Notes: generated by a model from the letters alone, not told the origin. Positions 20,351-30,192 are shown, numbered from the stretch's first letter. The stretch: DNA of 64,000 nucleotides from Ancylobacter rudongensis (GCF_900100155.1 NZ_FMTP01000011.1:1-64000), one strand, 5' to 3'. Made by a program: numbers and translations.

Positions 20351-21463
20351 TTGGGTGGGCGCGGCGTTCAGCTCGATCCGGAACAGCGCCGCGACTGGCT
20401 CCGCCTGATCCGGACCGAGAATGTCGGCCCGCGCGCCTTTCGCAGCCTGATCAACCGCTTCGGCGGCGCCGCTGCCGCTCTCGACGCCCTGCCCGCTCTG
20501 GCGCGGCGCGGCGGCGGGCTGCTCGCCCCGCGCGTGCCCAGCATCGCCGAGGCCGACGCCGAGATCGCGGCGCTGGCGCGCATCGGCGGCCGCTTCATTG
20601 CGCTGGGCGAAAGCGACTATCCCGCGCTGCTGCGGCAGATCGACGATGCCCCGCCTCTGCTTGCCCTGCGCGGCCGCGGCGAATTGCTGGCCCGGCCGAC
20701 CGTCGCGATTGTCGGCGCGCGAAACGCCTCCGGCGCCGGCCGCACCATCACCGCCCGCATGGCACGCGGCCTCGGCGCCGCCGGATGGGTCATCGCCTCC
20801 GGGCTGGCGCGCGGCATCGATGCCGCCGCCCATGAAGCCAGCCTCGGCACCGGCACCATCGCCGTGATCGCCGGCGGGCACGACCGGCCCTATCCGCGCG
20901 AAAACGAGGCGCTGATGGAGGCCATCGCCCATGAGGGCGTGATCCTTTCGGAAATGCCGATGGGGTGGGAGCCGCGCGCCCGCGATTTCCCCCGCCGCAA
21001 CCGGCTGGTGTCCGGGCTGTCGCTCGGCGTCGTCGTGGTCGAGGCGGCCGAGCGCTCCGGCTCGCTGATCACCGCCCGCCTCGCCGCCGAGCAGGGGCGC
21101 GAGGTGTTGGCCGTTCCCGGCTCGCCGCTCGATCCACGCGCCGGCGGCACCAATGCGCTCATCAAGCAGGGCGCCGGGCTGGTGACGGGCGCCGAGGACG
21201 TGCTCGACGCGCTGGCCTCCCTGCGCGACCGGCCGCCGCCTCTGGCGATCGAAGAAGATCCGCTGGCGATGGACGCCGGCGAGCCGAGCGACGACATGCG
21301 GGCGCAGATTCTCACCCTTCTCGGCCCCTCGCCGCTGCTGGTCGATGAACTCGTGGCCCTGTCGGGCGCCAGGGTCAGCGAGGTGCAGATCCTGCTGCTC
21401 GAACTGGAACTGGCGGGCCGGCTGGAGCGCCACCGCAACGGCAGCGTCTCGCTGCTCGTCTAG
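20351..21463 (+). CDS. dprA: DNA-processing protein DprA (Smf)
   Basis: 370 residues. The start is a TTG, since a stop lies six bases upstream and no ATG/GTG is available near the N-terminus. A SAM-like N-domain ([23 protein letters not shown]) precedes the Rossmann core with [41 protein letters not shown] and [26 protein letters not shown]. The C-terminal winged helix ends [14 protein letters not shown]. DprA loads RecA on incoming single-stranded DNA in transformation. The stop TAG at 21461-21463 is part of a dispersed repeat. Confidence 0.96.
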   Translation: MGGRGVQLDPEQRRDWLRLIRTENVGPRAFRSLINRFGGAAAALDALPALARRGGGLLAPRVPSIAEADAEIAALARIGGRFIALGESDYPALLRQIDDAPPLLALRGRGELLARPTVAIVGARNASGAGRTITARMARGLGAAGWVIASGLARGIDAAAHEASLGTGTIAVIAGGHDRPYPRENEALMEAIAHEGVILSEMPMGWEPRARDFPRRNRLVSGLSLGVVVVEAAERSGSLITARLAAEQGREVLAVPGSPLDPRAGGTNALIKQGAGLVTGAEDVLDALASLRDRPPPLAIEEDPLAMDAGEPSDDMRAQILTLLGPSPLLVDELVALSGARVSEVQILLLELELAGRLERHRNGSVSLLV

Positions 21464-21523
21464 AGCCTTTTTGCGCGACGTGGGTTCCGGTTGGCGTGAA
21501 GAGAATGCGTAAAGCAAAGACCC
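21461..21523 (+). repeat. Dispersed palindromic repeat, copy 3 (diverged)
   Basis: TAGAGCCTTTTTGCGCGACG, then TTCCGGTTGGCGTGAAGAGAATGCG and AAAGCAAAGA, aligned with the intact copy 160 bp downstream. The outer stem has several mismatches. The initial TAG is the dprA stop codon. Confidence 0.75.
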
Positions 21524-21621
21524 GGGGCACGTCGGGTGCACCGGCCTTCACCGGACGACGTCTAAAGGACGCGAACGCCGAGCCCGTTCGGGTTGTGCCG
21601 GCCACCGGATCGGAACGGGCC

Positions 21622-21727
21622 TTGAGCGTTTTCGAGCGAAGTGGATACCGGTTCGCGTGAAGAAAACGCGACAAAACAAAGAATTAGATCATTTCAGTGT
21701 TTCCGTGAAACAGTGAAATGATCTAGC
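21622..21727. repeat. Dispersed palindromic repeat, copy 4, with an appended 19-bp inverted repeat
   Basis: TGAGCGTTTTCGAGCGAAG to AAAACGCGACAAAACAAAG is the best-preserved copy, with stem GCGTTTTC/GAAAACGC. It continues into a second hairpin at 21685-21725, TAGATCATTTCAGTGTTTC and its near-perfect inverse (18 of 19 pairs) around a CGT loop. The right end CTAG supplies the stop codon of the minus-strand 62-residue gene. The structure may act as a bidirectional terminator. Confidence 0.85.
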
Positions 21728-21911
21728 TGCCCTCGCGCGGCTCCGGGTCGGCCCGCACCACCGACCGCGCCTCGTCGCGCGCCATTTCAAGCAGATAGCG
21801 CAGCACATCCAGCCGGCTTCTGGCCGCCATGGCCGCCAGTTCATGGGCGAGGGTGGCGATGTAATCGGCCGCCTCCGTCGCAGGCACAGGCGCGTACTCG
21901 TTGTCCGTCAC
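21723..21911 (-). CDS. Small conserved hypothetical protein between dprA and topA
   Basis: 62 residues from a GTG (VTDNEYAPVPATEAADYI). The protein is predominantly one or two amphipathic helices (ATLAHELAAMAARSRLDVLRYLLEMARDEARSVV) with an acidic tail. Short proteins of this shape (xxAADYIxxLxxELAxxA…YLLEMAxxEA) are frequent in Rhizobiales; no function known. The ribosome site is weak. It is divergent from topA, and its stop codon is part of the palindromic repeat. Confidence 0.7.
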   Translation of the reverse strand: MTDNEYAPVPATEAADYIATLAHELAAMAARSRLDVLRYLLEMARDEARSVVRADPEPREGS

Positions 21912-22129
21912 GTCAGGGCGTCCGTTGCTGAAGGGCCAGCGCCAAAAAGGTAGCACAGGCGCGGCGCCTGTCACGAGCACTGCGTGCATTTTCGAAATAA
22001 ATGCGACTACAGGATGTATCAGGCAAAGATGCGCCTCTCCTCCCGGCCTGCACGGCCGGAATACCTCCCGCACGGGAGCCGTGTTTCGGCACCGGCGCCA
22101 TGGTTGGCGGCACGGGTCCTGCTTGGGAT

Positions 22130-22158
22130 TTGACACACCGGGGCCACTACCCCATTTT
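22130..22158 (+). promoter_or_regulatory. Candidate sigma-70 promoter for topA
   Basis: A perfect TTGACA at 22130-22135 is followed after 17 bases by CATTTT (22153-22158, three of six matches), 44 bases before the topA ATG. The -35 is strong and the -10 weak. Confidence 0.4.
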
Positions 22159-22201
22159 CCCCGCCTCTTCGGGCTGGACCCTCAACGGACGTGGCGCGCA
22201 C

Positions 22202-24874
22202 ATGCAGGTCGTCATCGTCGAATCGCCTGCAAAGGCGAAGACGATCAATAAATATCTAGGATCGGGCTACGAGGTTTACGCCTCGTATGGGCACGTACGC
22301 GACCTTCCGGCCAAGGACGGTTCCGTCAATCCCGACGATGATTTCCGCATGCTGTGGGATGTCGATCCCAAGGCGCAGAAGCGGCTGTCCGATATCGCCA
22401 AGGCGGTGAAGGGGGCCGATGGCCTGATCCTCGCCACCGACCCGGATCGCGAGGGCGAGGCGATTTCCTGGCACGTTCTGGAAGTGCTGAAGGAAAAGCG
22501 GGCGCTCAAGGACCAGCCGGTTTCGCGCGTGGTGTTCAACGCCATCACCAAGCAGTCGGTGCTGGAGGCGATGAAGCATCCGCGCATCATCGACGCGGCG
22601 CTGGTCGATGCCTATCTCGCCCGCCGGGCGCTCGATTATCTCGTCGGCTTCACCCTGTCCCCGGTGCTGTGGCGCAAGCTGCCCGGTGCCCGCTCGGCCG
22701 GGCGTGTGCAGTCGGTGGCGCTGCGTCTGGTCTGCGACCGCGAGCGCGAGATCGAGACCTTCGTCAAGCGCGAATACTGGTCGATCGCCGCTCAGCTGGC
22801 GACGCCGCGCAACGAGACGTTCGAGGCCCGCCTGGTCGGCGCCGACGGCAAGAAGATCACCCGGCTGGACGTGGGCACCGAGGCGGAGGCCAAGGATTTC
22901 CGCGCCGCGCTGGAGCGCGCCGATTTCAAGGTGCGTTCCGTCGAGGCCAAGCCCGCCCGCCGGCATCCCTCGCCGCCCTTCACCACCTCGACCCTGCAGC
23001 AGGAGGCGAGCCGCAAGCTCGGCTTCGCGCCGGCCATCACCATGCGGATCGCGCAGCGGCTCTATGAGGGCATCGATGTCGGCGGCGAAACCGTCGGCCT
23101 CATCACCTATATGCGAACCGACGGCGTCGACATGGCGCCGGAAGCGGTGACGGAAGCGCGCACCGTGATCGGCCGCGAATATGGCGACCGCTACGTGCCG
23201 TCCGCCCCGCGCAAATACACCGCCAAGGCGAAGAACGCGCAGGAAGCCCATGAGGCGATCCGCCCGACCGAACTCGCGCGGCGGCCCAAAGATGTCGCCC
23301 GCCAGCTGGAGCCCGACCAGGCCAAGCTCTATGAGCTGATCTGGCTGCGCACCATCGCCAGCCAGATGGAATCGGCCGAGCTGGAGCGCACCACGGTCGA
23401 TATCGAGGCCGTTGCCGCCGCTCGTGCGCTGGAATTGCGCGCCACCGGCACGGTGGTGAAGTTCGACGGCTTCCTCACCGTCTACCGCGAGAGCAGCGAC
23501 GACGACGAGGACGACGAGGAGAGCCGCCGCCTGCCGGCCATGTCGTCGGGCGAGGCGCTCGCCAATAAGGGCATCAAGGCCGACCAGCACTTCACCGAGC
23601 CACCGCCGCGCTATTCCGAGGCGTCGCTGGTCAAGCGGATGGAAGAGCTCGGCATCGGCCGCCCCTCGACCTATGCCTCCGTGCTCGCCGTGCTGCGCGA
23701 CCGCGAATATGTGAAGCTCGACAAGCGCCGGCTGGTGCCCGAGGACAAGGGACGCCTCGTCACCGCCTTCCTGGAGAGCTTCTTCGACCGCTATGTCGAA
23801 TACGACTTCACCGCCGACCTGGAAGAGAAGCTCGACCGCATCTCCAATGGCGAGCTGCAGTGGAAGGACGTGCTGCGGGACTTCTGGCGCGACTTCACGG
23901 CGGCGGTGGGCGAGACCAAGGAGCTGCGCGTCTCCGACGTCATCTCGGCGCTGGACGGCATGCTGACCGCGCACATCTTCCCGCCCAAGGAGGATGGCTC
24001 GGACCCGCGCATCTGCCCCACCTGCGGCACCGGTCGGCTGTCGCTGAAGGTCGGAAAGTTCGGCGCCTTCATCGGCTGCTCGAACTATCCCGAGTGCAAA
24101 TACACCCGCCCGCTGGCGGCGCAGGGCGACGACGAGAATGGCGGCGAGGCCAGTGGCACCCGCGTGCTCGGCACCGATCCCGCCTCCGGGCTGGAGGTGA
24201 CGATCCGCGCCGGTCGCTTCGGCACCTACCTCCAGCTCGGCGAGGCCAAGGACGGCGAGAAGCCCAAGCGCTCCAGCCTGCCCAAGGGGCTCGCCCCCGC
24301 CGATGTCGATCTCGAAACCGCGCTGTCGCTGCTCTCGCTGCCGCGCGAGATCGGGCTTCATCCCGAGACCGGCGAGCCGATCCTCGCCGGCATCGGCCGC
24401 TTCGGCCCCTATGTCCAGACCGGCAAGACCTACGCCAATATCGAGCCGGGCGACGACATCCTCGCCATCGGCCTCAACCGCGCGGTGGCGCTGATCGCCG
24501 ACAAGCAGAGCAAGGGCCCCGGCCGGCGCGGCGCCGTCGGCGGGCGCGAGCTCGGCGAGCATCCCACGCTGGGCGGGCCGATCACCGTACGGCCGGGGCG
24601 GTTCGGCGCCTATGTCAACCACGGCAAGGTCAACGCCACCCTGCCAAAGAGCATCGAGCAGGACGCGGTGACGCTGGAGCAGGCGGTCGAGCTCATCACC
24701 GCCAAGGCCGGCACCATGCCGGTCAAGCCCGCGCGCCGGGCCCCGGCCAAGGCGGCGGCCGACGGCGAGACGGCGGTCAAGAAGACCGCCGCGAAAAAGC
24801 CTGCGGCGAAGAAGGCAACGGCCAAGAAACCCGCAGCCAAGAAGCCCGCAGCCAAAAAGGTTGCGAGCGCCTGA
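22202..24874 (+). CDS. topA: DNA topoisomerase I (type IA)
   Basis: 890 residues from the ATG of MQVVIVESPAKAKTINKYLG. The Toprim domain has ATDPDREGEAISWH, and the cleavage Tyr303 lies in GLITYMRTDG. SAGRVQSVALRLV and PPRYSEASLVKRMEELGIGRPSTYA are intact. One Zn-finger (CPTCGTGRLSLKVGKFGAFIGC… C) is followed by three TopA C-terminal repeats (RFGTYLQLGEAKDGEKP, IGRFGPYVQTGKTY, RPGRFGAYVNHGKV). The last 50 residues are a Lys/Ala/Pro tail (KKPAAKK repeats) resembling histone H1 and binding DNA electrostatically. It relaxes negative supercoils. Converges on an MFS gene. Confidence 0.97.
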   Translation: MQVVIVESPAKAKTINKYLGSGYEVYASYGHVRDLPAKDGSVNPDDDFRMLWDVDPKAQKRLSDIAKAVKGADGLILATDPDREGEAISWHVLEVLKEKRALKDQPVSRVVFNAITKQSVLEAMKHPRIIDAALVDAYLARRALDYLVGFTLSPVLWRKLPGARSAGRVQSVALRLVCDREREIETFVKREYWSIAAQLATPRNETFEARLVGADGKKITRLDVGTEAEAKDFRAALERADFKVRSVEAKPARRHPSPPFTTSTLQQEASRKLGFAPAITMRIAQRLYEGIDVGGETVGLITYMRTDGVDMAPEAVTEARTVIGREYGDRYVPSAPRKYTAKAKNAQEAHEAIRPTELARRPKDVARQLEPDQAKLYELIWLRTIASQMESAELERTTVDIEAVAAARALELRATGTVVKFDGFLTVYRESSDDDEDDEESRRLPAMSSGEALANKGIKADQHFTEPPPRYSEASLVKRMEELGIGRPSTYASVLAVLRDREYVKLDKRRLVPEDKGRLVTAFLESFFDRYVEYDFTADLEEKLDRISNGELQWKDVLRDFWRDFTAAVGETKELRVSDVISALDGMLTAHIFPPKEDGSDPRICPTCGTGRLSLKVGKFGAFIGCSNYPECKYTRPLAAQGDDENGGEASGTRVLGTDPASGLEVTIRAGRFGTYLQLGEAKDGEKPKRSSLPKGLAPADVDLETALSLLSLPREIGLHPETGEPILAGIGRFGPYVQTGKTYANIEPGDDILAIGLNRAVALIADKQSKGPGRRGAVGGRELGEHPTLGGPITVRPGRFGAYVNHGKVNATLPKSIEQDAVTLEQAVELITAKAGTMPVKPARRAPAKAAADGETAVKKTAAKKPAAKKATAKKPAAKKPAAKKVASA

Positions 24875-24888
24875 GCGCCCGCGTGCCG

Positions 24889-24914
24889 CCTCTGCCGGAT
24901 CAGTCCGGCAGGGG
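24889..24914. terminator. Hairpin between convergent topA and MFS genes
   Basis: CCTCTGCCGGA at 24889-24899 pairs over 11 bp (one G-U) with TCCGGCAGGGG at 24904-24914. It overlaps the last codons of the MFS gene. No T-run, so it may be a weak bidirectional terminator. Confidence 0.5.
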
Positions 24915-26378
24915 CGCCGGGGCGTGGCCCGAGCGCAGCGGCCGCTCCTCCATCGCGATCATGGCGATCAGCGAGACCAGCAGCGACGCCGCCGCCGCCA
25001 CGAACACCCAGCGGAAAGCGCCGGCGAGCGGGGCCACCTGCGCCCGCCCCTCCAGCAGCCGCTCCAGCAGCGCGCTGCTCTCAATGCCGGACAGCCCGAT
25101 GACGATGGCGCCGAAGCCGGCGGTGAGCACGGCCGCGCCGAGCGAGCGGAACAGGTTCACCACCCCGGTGGCGGTGCCCATCTGCGGCAGCGGCACCGCG
25201 TTCTGGATCGCCACGGTCGAAACCGGCAGCACGGTGCCCAGCCCCATCCCGGCGACGCCCATGCCGGCGGCGACGGCATAGATCGGCAGCCCCATCGGCC
25301 AGACCGCCATCAGGATGAGCGCGACGATGCCCGCCAGCAGCCCGAGGATCGGCAGCCGCTTGTAATGGGTGAAATGCCCCATCACCCGCCCGGCGCCGGT
25401 CGCCCCGACCACGACGCCGGCCATCAGCGGGATCAGCGCCACGCCGGATTCCGAGGCGGTCAGCCCCATCACGCCTTCCAGATAAAGCGGCATCTGGATC
25501 GAGAGCCCAACCAGCGTGCCCATGGCGAAGGCCGCCGAGGGCACGCCGGTGCGCACCACCTGGTTGGACAGCACGGCAAGAGGCACCAGCGGCTCGCTCG
25601 CCGTCGCCACGCGAAAGGCGAAGCCGATCCAGAGCAACACGGCCAGCGCCAGCAGCCCGAAGATCGGCAGCGACAGCCAGGAGAAATGCGTGCCGCCCCA
25701 GCTGAGCGCCAACAGCAGCGAGACGGTCCCCGCGCACATCAGCAGCGCGCCGAGAATGTCGAGCCGGTGCGGATGGTGGTGCGCCGGCAGCCGGCGCAGC
25801 GCCCGGTCGCTCATCAGTGCCGCGACCAGCCCGAGCGGCACATTGATCCAGAAGATCAGCGACCAGTGCAAATGCTCGGCGAAGAAGCCGCCGAGGATCG
25901 GCCCGGCAATGCTTGAGGTGATGAAGACGATGGCGAAATAGCCCTGGTAGCGGCCGCGTTCGCGCGGCGCGATCAGCAGGCCGATAATCGTCTGCGCCAG
26001 GGCGATCAGCCCGCCGCCGCCCAGCCCCTGCACCGCCCGCGCCACGATCAGCCAGGGCATGCTCTGCGCCGTGGCGCACAGCACCGAGCCGATGAGAAAG
26101 GTGCCGATGGACATCAGCAGCACCGGGCGCGGACCGTGAATATCCGCCAGCTTGCCGACCAGCGGGGTGATGGCGGTGCCGGTAAGCAGATAGGCGGTCA
26201 CGACCCAGGAGAGGTTTTCCAGGTCGCCGAACCCCGCGCCGATGGTCGGCAGCGCCGTGGCGATGATGGTCTGGTCCAGCGCGCTCAGAAACATCGCCAC
26301 CATGACGCCGATCACGATGACGCGGATATCGGCATGGGAGAGCGGGGCGTCAGCGGCCTCGGACGAACGGGCATCCAT
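24900..26378 (-). CDS. MFS multidrug efflux transporter, EmrB/QacA (DHA2) type
   Basis: 492 residues, about 14 membrane helices. MFLSALDQTIIATALPTIGAGFG is the DHA2 helix-1 motif, followed by WVVTAYLLTGTAITPLVGKLADIHGPR (motif A) and the motif C region ITSSIAGPILGGFF. The long frame upstream of the ATG at 26378 is non-coding overlap with rnr. Members export drugs or metabolites with proton exchange. No membrane-fusion (EmrA) partner or regulator adjoins. Divergent from rnr with a 175-bp control region. Confidence 0.92.
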   Translation of the reverse strand: MDARSSEAADAPLSHADIRVIVIGVMVAMFLSALDQTIIATALPTIGAGFGDLENLSWVVTAYLLTGTAITPLVGKLADIHGPRPVLLMSIGTFLIGSVLCATAQSMPWLIVARAVQGLGGGGLIALAQTIIGLLIAPRERGRYQGYFAIVFITSSIAGPILGGFFAEHLHWSLIFWINVPLGLVAALMSDRALRRLPAHHHPHRLDILGALLMCAGTVSLLLALSWGGTHFSWLSLPIFGLLALAVLLWIGFAFRVATASEPLVPLAVLSNQVVRTGVPSAAFAMGTLVGLSIQMPLYLEGVMGLTASESGVALIPLMAGVVVGATGAGRVMGHFTHYKRLPILGLLAGIVALILMAVWPMGLPIYAVAAGMGVAGMGLGTVLPVSTVAIQNAVPLPQMGTATGVVNLFRSLGAAVLTAGFGAIVIGLSGIESSALLERLLEGRAQVAPLAGAFRWVFVAAAASLLVSLIAMIAMEERPLRSGHAPAPLPD

Positions 26379-26553
26379 GGTATAGAATCCAGATCGGCGC
26401 CTCGATGCGCCGCGAAAGGCCGGCAAACTTGTCCCATCAGGGGCGGAATGCAAGCCATCTCGAAAGCTTGCCCGAGGGGAAGGCAGCCGCCCCGGTCGAC
26501 GCGGGGTGTCGATGCCGCTAGCCTTGGGCCGCCCCTCCCACACGCGGTGAATC

Positions 26554-28887
26554 GTGCGTAAGCCAATAAAAGCCAAAGGGCGCAAGCCCGCCCGTCCGAC
26601 CCTGCCCGCCGGCCTCACCAAGGGGTTGCCCGGTCGCGAGGAGTTGATGGCGTTCATCGCGGCGCATGGCGGCGATGTCGGCAAGCGGGACATTTCGCGC
26701 GCCTTCGGCCTCGACGGTGGCGACCGCATCGCGCTCAAGACGCTGCTGCGCGAACTGGCGGATGAGGGCTTGCTGGGGACGAAGCGGCGCAAGATCCACC
26801 TCCCCGGGGCGCTGCCCGCCGTGGTGATGTCGGAAATCGTCGAGCGCGACGAGGATGGCGAACTCATCGCCACGCCGGTGGACTGGGACGAGGACGAGAA
26901 CGGCCCGGCCCCGCGCATCCTGGTGCGCCTTGCCCGTCGCGGAAGGCTGGCCGGTCCCGCGCCGACGCTCGGCGACCGGGTGCTGCTGAAGACCGAGGAA
27001 ATCCCCGAGGCGGACGGCGCGATCCGCCACAATGGCGTCGTGCTGAAGCTGCTTGAGAAGGCCCGCGCCCTCACCCTCGGCATCTACCGCCGCGATGCGC
27101 AGGGCGGCGGCCGGCTGATTCCCGTCGACAAGCGCAATATGGGGCGCGAACTCGCCATCCCGCCCGATTTCGCCGGCGACGCGCAGGAGGGCGATCTCGT
27201 CTCAGTCGAGATCGTCCGTCACCACGCCTATGGCCTGCCCACCGCCAAGGTGAAGGAACGGCTCGGCTCGGTGTCGACGGAAAAGGCGATCAGCCTGATC
27301 GCCGTTCACGCCCATGGCATTCCCAGCGTCTTCCGGCGCGAGGCGCTGGCGGAGGCCGAGGCCGCCCGCCCGGCCACGCTGGCCGGGCGCGAGGACTGGC
27401 GCGAGCTGCCGCTGCTCACCATCGACCCGCCCGACGCCAAGGACCATGACGACGCGGTGCACGCCACGCCGGACCTCGACCCGGACAATGAGGGTGGCTT
27501 CATCGTCACCGTCGCCATCGCCGATGTCGCCGCCTATGTCCGCCCCGGCAGCGGGCTGGACCGCGAGGCCCTGGCGCGCGGCAATTCGGTCTATTTCCCC
27601 GACCGTGTCGTGCCGATGCTGCCCGAGCGCATTTCCAACGATCTGTGCTCGCTGCGGCCGAACGAGGATCGCCCGGCGCTGGCGGTGCGGATGGTGATCG
27701 GCGCCAATGGCCGCAAGAAGCGCCATGCCTTCCACCGCGTCATGATGCGCTCGGCCGCCAAGCTCGCCTATGCGCAGGCGCAGGCGGCGATCGACGGTCA
27801 TCCCGACGAGACGACCGGGCCGCTGCTGGAGGACGTGCTGCGCCCGCTCTGGGCCGCCTATGGCGCCGTCAAGCAGGCCCGCGACGCCCGCGCGCCGCTG
27901 GACCTCGACCTGCCCGAACGCAAGATCCTGCTGAAGCCCGACGGCACGGTCGACCGGGTGATCGTGCCCGAGCGGCTCGACGCCCATAAGCTGATCGAGG
28001 AGTTCATGATCCTCGCCAATGTCGCCGCCGCCGAGACGCTGGAGGAAAAGCACATTCCGCTCATCTACCGGGTGCATGACCAGCCCTCGCTTGAGAAGAT
28101 GTCCGGCCTGCGCGACTTCCTGCAGACGCTGGACATCAAGCTGGCGAAGACCGACGCCGTGCGGCCGGCCCAGTTCAATGACATCCTCGCCCGGGTCGCC
28201 GGCTCGGAGCTGGCGCCGCTGGTCAACCAGGTGATCCTGCGCAGCCAGGCGCAGGCGGAATATGCCAACGAGAATTACGGCCATTTCGGCCTGCATCTGC
28301 GCCGCTACGCCCATTTCACCTCGCCGATCCGCCGCTATGCCGATCTCATCGTGCACAGGGCGCTGGTGCGGGCGCTGGGCCTCGGCCGCGACGGCCTGCC
28401 CGAAACCACGACCCCCGAGCAGCTGGCGGAGATCGCGGCGCGCATTTCCGCCAGCGAGCGCCGGGCGATGGCGGCCGAGCGCGAGACGATCGACCGGCTG
28501 ATCGCCCACCATATGGCCGAGCAGATCGGCGCCACCTTCAAGGCCCGCATCTCCGGCGTCACCAAGGCCGGGCTGTTCGTCGCCCTCAACGACACAGGCG
28601 CCGACGGCTTCATCCCCGCCGTCACGCTCGGGCAGGACTATTATCGCTATGACGAGGTGCGCCATGCCCTGATCGGCGAGCGCACCGGCGAGATGCACCG
28701 GCTCGGCGACCGCGTCGAAGTGAAGCTCGTGGAAGCGGCGCCGGTGGCTGGCGCGCTGCGCTTCGAGCTACTATCTGAGGGCAAACACGTAGCGATCGAC
28801 AAGCGCCGTCCCGGCGGCGCGCGCGGACGCTACGGCAGGCCGGATGCGCGCCCCCACGGACCCAAGCGCATCGGCAAGCGCAAATAG
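26554..28887 (+). CDS. rnr: Ribonuclease R
   Basis: 777 residues starting at a GTG. An N-terminal winged-helix-like domain (LMAFIAAHGGDVGKRDISRAFGL) and cold-shock OB domains lead to the RNB catalytic domain with TIDPPDAKDHDDAVHA (Asp cluster), followed by the C-terminal S1 domain (FKARISGVTKAGLFVALNDTGADGFI) and a Lys/Arg tail. It degrades structured RNA 3' to 5' and supports rRNA and tmRNA processing. Followed 17 bases later by DUF983. Confidence 0.97.
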   Translation: MRKPIKAKGRKPARPTLPAGLTKGLPGREELMAFIAAHGGDVGKRDISRAFGLDGGDRIALKTLLRELADEGLLGTKRRKIHLPGALPAVVMSEIVERDEDGELIATPVDWDEDENGPAPRILVRLARRGRLAGPAPTLGDRVLLKTEEIPEADGAIRHNGVVLKLLEKARALTLGIYRRDAQGGGRLIPVDKRNMGRELAIPPDFAGDAQEGDLVSVEIVRHHAYGLPTAKVKERLGSVSTEKAISLIAVHAHGIPSVFRREALAEAEAARPATLAGREDWRELPLLTIDPPDAKDHDDAVHATPDLDPDNEGGFIVTVAIADVAAYVRPGSGLDREALARGNSVYFPDRVVPMLPERISNDLCSLRPNEDRPALAVRMVIGANGRKKRHAFHRVMMRSAAKLAYAQAQAAIDGHPDETTGPLLEDVLRPLWAAYGAVKQARDARAPLDLDLPERKILLKPDGTVDRVIVPERLDAHKLIEEFMILANVAAAETLEEKHIPLIYRVHDQPSLEKMSGLRDFLQTLDIKLAKTDAVRPAQFNDILARVAGSELAPLVNQVILRSQAQAEYANENYGHFGLHLRRYAHFTSPIRRYADLIVHRALVRALGLGRDGLPETTTPEQLAEIAARISASERRAMAAERETIDRLIAHHMAEQIGATFKARISGVTKAGLFVALNDTGADGFIPAVTLGQDYYRYDEVRHALIGERTGEMHRLGDRVEVKLVEAAPVAGALRFELLSEGKHVAIDKRRPGGARGRYGRPDARPHGPKRIGKRK

Positions 28888-28904
28888 CGCCGGAGGCGCC
28901 ACGC

Positions 28905-29363
28905 ATGCAGGACACGTCTCACCAGCCCGCCCGCCCGATCGGCCCCGCCATCATGAAGGGCTTCCGCATGCGCTGCCCCGCCTGCGGCCAGGGGGCGATG
29001 TTCGGCGCCTATCTCAAGGTGAACGAGCACTGCCCGGAATGCGGCGAGGAGCTGTGGCACCACCGCGCCGACGACGCGCCGCCCTACATGGTCATCACCA
29101 TTGTCGGCCACATCGTCGTGCCGCTGCTGCTGGCGGTGGAGATGGCGCTGCATCCGGCGGTGTGGATCCACCTCATCATCTGGCTGCCGCTCACCCTCAT
29201 CCTGTCGCTGGTGCTGCTGCCGCCGGTGAAGGGGGCGCTGATCGGCTTTCAGTGGGCGGTACGCATGCACGGTTTCGACCCAAACGATTCCGAGCGCGAG
29301 GCGCTGCCCCCGAGCCACCGGACCGAAGCGGCGCTCACCGCCCCGTCGCCCGGCCGCTCCTGA
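28905..29363 (+). CDS. DUF983 family membrane protein
   Basis: 152 residues. The N-terminal Zn-ribbon CPACGQGAMF… CPECGEEL contains two CxxC pairs, and two membrane helices follow (VITIVGHIVVPLLLAVEMAL; IHLIIWLPLTLILSLVLL). It ends in a short cytoplasmic tail. DUF983 proteins are widespread in alphaproteobacteria next to rnr; the function is unknown. Cotranscribed with rnr and probably the NUDIX gene 47 bases downstream. Confidence 0.92.
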   Translation: MQDTSHQPARPIGPAIMKGFRMRCPACGQGAMFGAYLKVNEHCPECGEELWHHRADDAPPYMVITIVGHIVVPLLLAVEMALHPAVWIHLIIWLPLTLILSLVLLPPVKGALIGFQWAVRMHGFDPNDSEREALPPSHRTEAALTAPSPGRS

Positions 29364-29410
29364 TCGCCCATGCCGGCCTCATCGCACTGACACTCCACCT
29401 CATCGAACCC

Positions 29411-30151
29411 ATGAACCTGACCGACGTGTCCCGTGATTTTCCGCGCGATCGCCCCGACGCGGTGCATCCGCTCGTCCGCCCGGTGGACGCCGCCGCGCTG
29501 ATTCTGGTCGACAGATCAAAGCGTAAGCCGCGCATCCTGCTCGGCCGCCGCAACCCGGCACTGCGCTTCATGCCCGGCAAATTCGTCTTTCCCGGCGGCC
29601 GGGTCGACGTGGTGGACCGCCGGGTGCCGGTCTACGGAATGCTCGATTCCGAGAGCGAACGCAGACTCTTAGCTCGAATCACGCGCCCAAGCACCGTCCG
29701 CGCCCGGGCGCTGGCGCTGGCCGCCATACGCGAAACCTGCGAGGAAACCGGCCTCCTGCTCGGCACCGACGAGGCCGGCGATCCCGGCAAATTGCCTGGC
29801 GCCTGGCATGCCTTTGGCGAAGCCGGACTGTTTCCCAATCTCGAAGCGCTGACCTTCGTCGCACGCGCCGTCACCCCGCCCCGCCTTGCCCGCCGTTTCG
29901 ACACACGCTTCTTCATGGCGGACATCTCGCACGTCGCGCACCGCCTCGACGGCGTGATCGGGCCGGAGGCGGAACTCGTTGAAGCTCAATGGCTTACGCT
30001 GGAGGACGCGCGGCAGGCGGACGTGCCTGACATCACGCGGGCGATCCTCGCCGAGGTCGCCCCGCGCCTCGCCGGCGGCCACCGGCCATGGCAGCCGGTG
30101 CCGTTCTTCTTCTCGCGCGGCGGAAAGGTCGTGCGCGAGAGCATCGCCTGA
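29411..30151 (+). CDS. NUDIX hydrolase
   Basis: 246 residues from the ATG of MNLTDVSRDFP. The hydrolase core is seen in RFMPGKFVFPGGRVD and RALALAAIRETCEETGLLLG, the Nudix box REUxEExGU with a long insertion between the Gly and Glu parts, as in the NUDT7/NUDT19-type subfamily that cleaves CoA derivatives. Substrate unproven. Rhizobial genomes often have the same rnr-DUF983-NUDIX order. Confidence 0.9.
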   Translation: MNLTDVSRDFPRDRPDAVHPLVRPVDAAALILVDRSKRKPRILLGRRNPALRFMPGKFVFPGGRVDVVDRRVPVYGMLDSESERRLLARITRPSTVRARALALAAIRETCEETGLLLGTDEAGDPGKLPGAWHAFGEAGLFPNLEALTFVARAVTPPRLARRFDTRFFMADISHVAHRLDGVIGPEAELVEAQWLTLEDARQADVPDITRAILAEVAPRLAGGHRPWQPVPFFFSRGGKVVRESIA

Positions 30152-30192
30152 GGCGAGCGGCGCGGCAGAAATTTCCCCTATGCAGCCATTGC

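Noticed and set aside
22256-24622. Open minus-strand frame of 788 codons opposite topA
   Set aside because: GC-rich codon bias leaves antisense frames open; topA motifs on the plus strand are complete.
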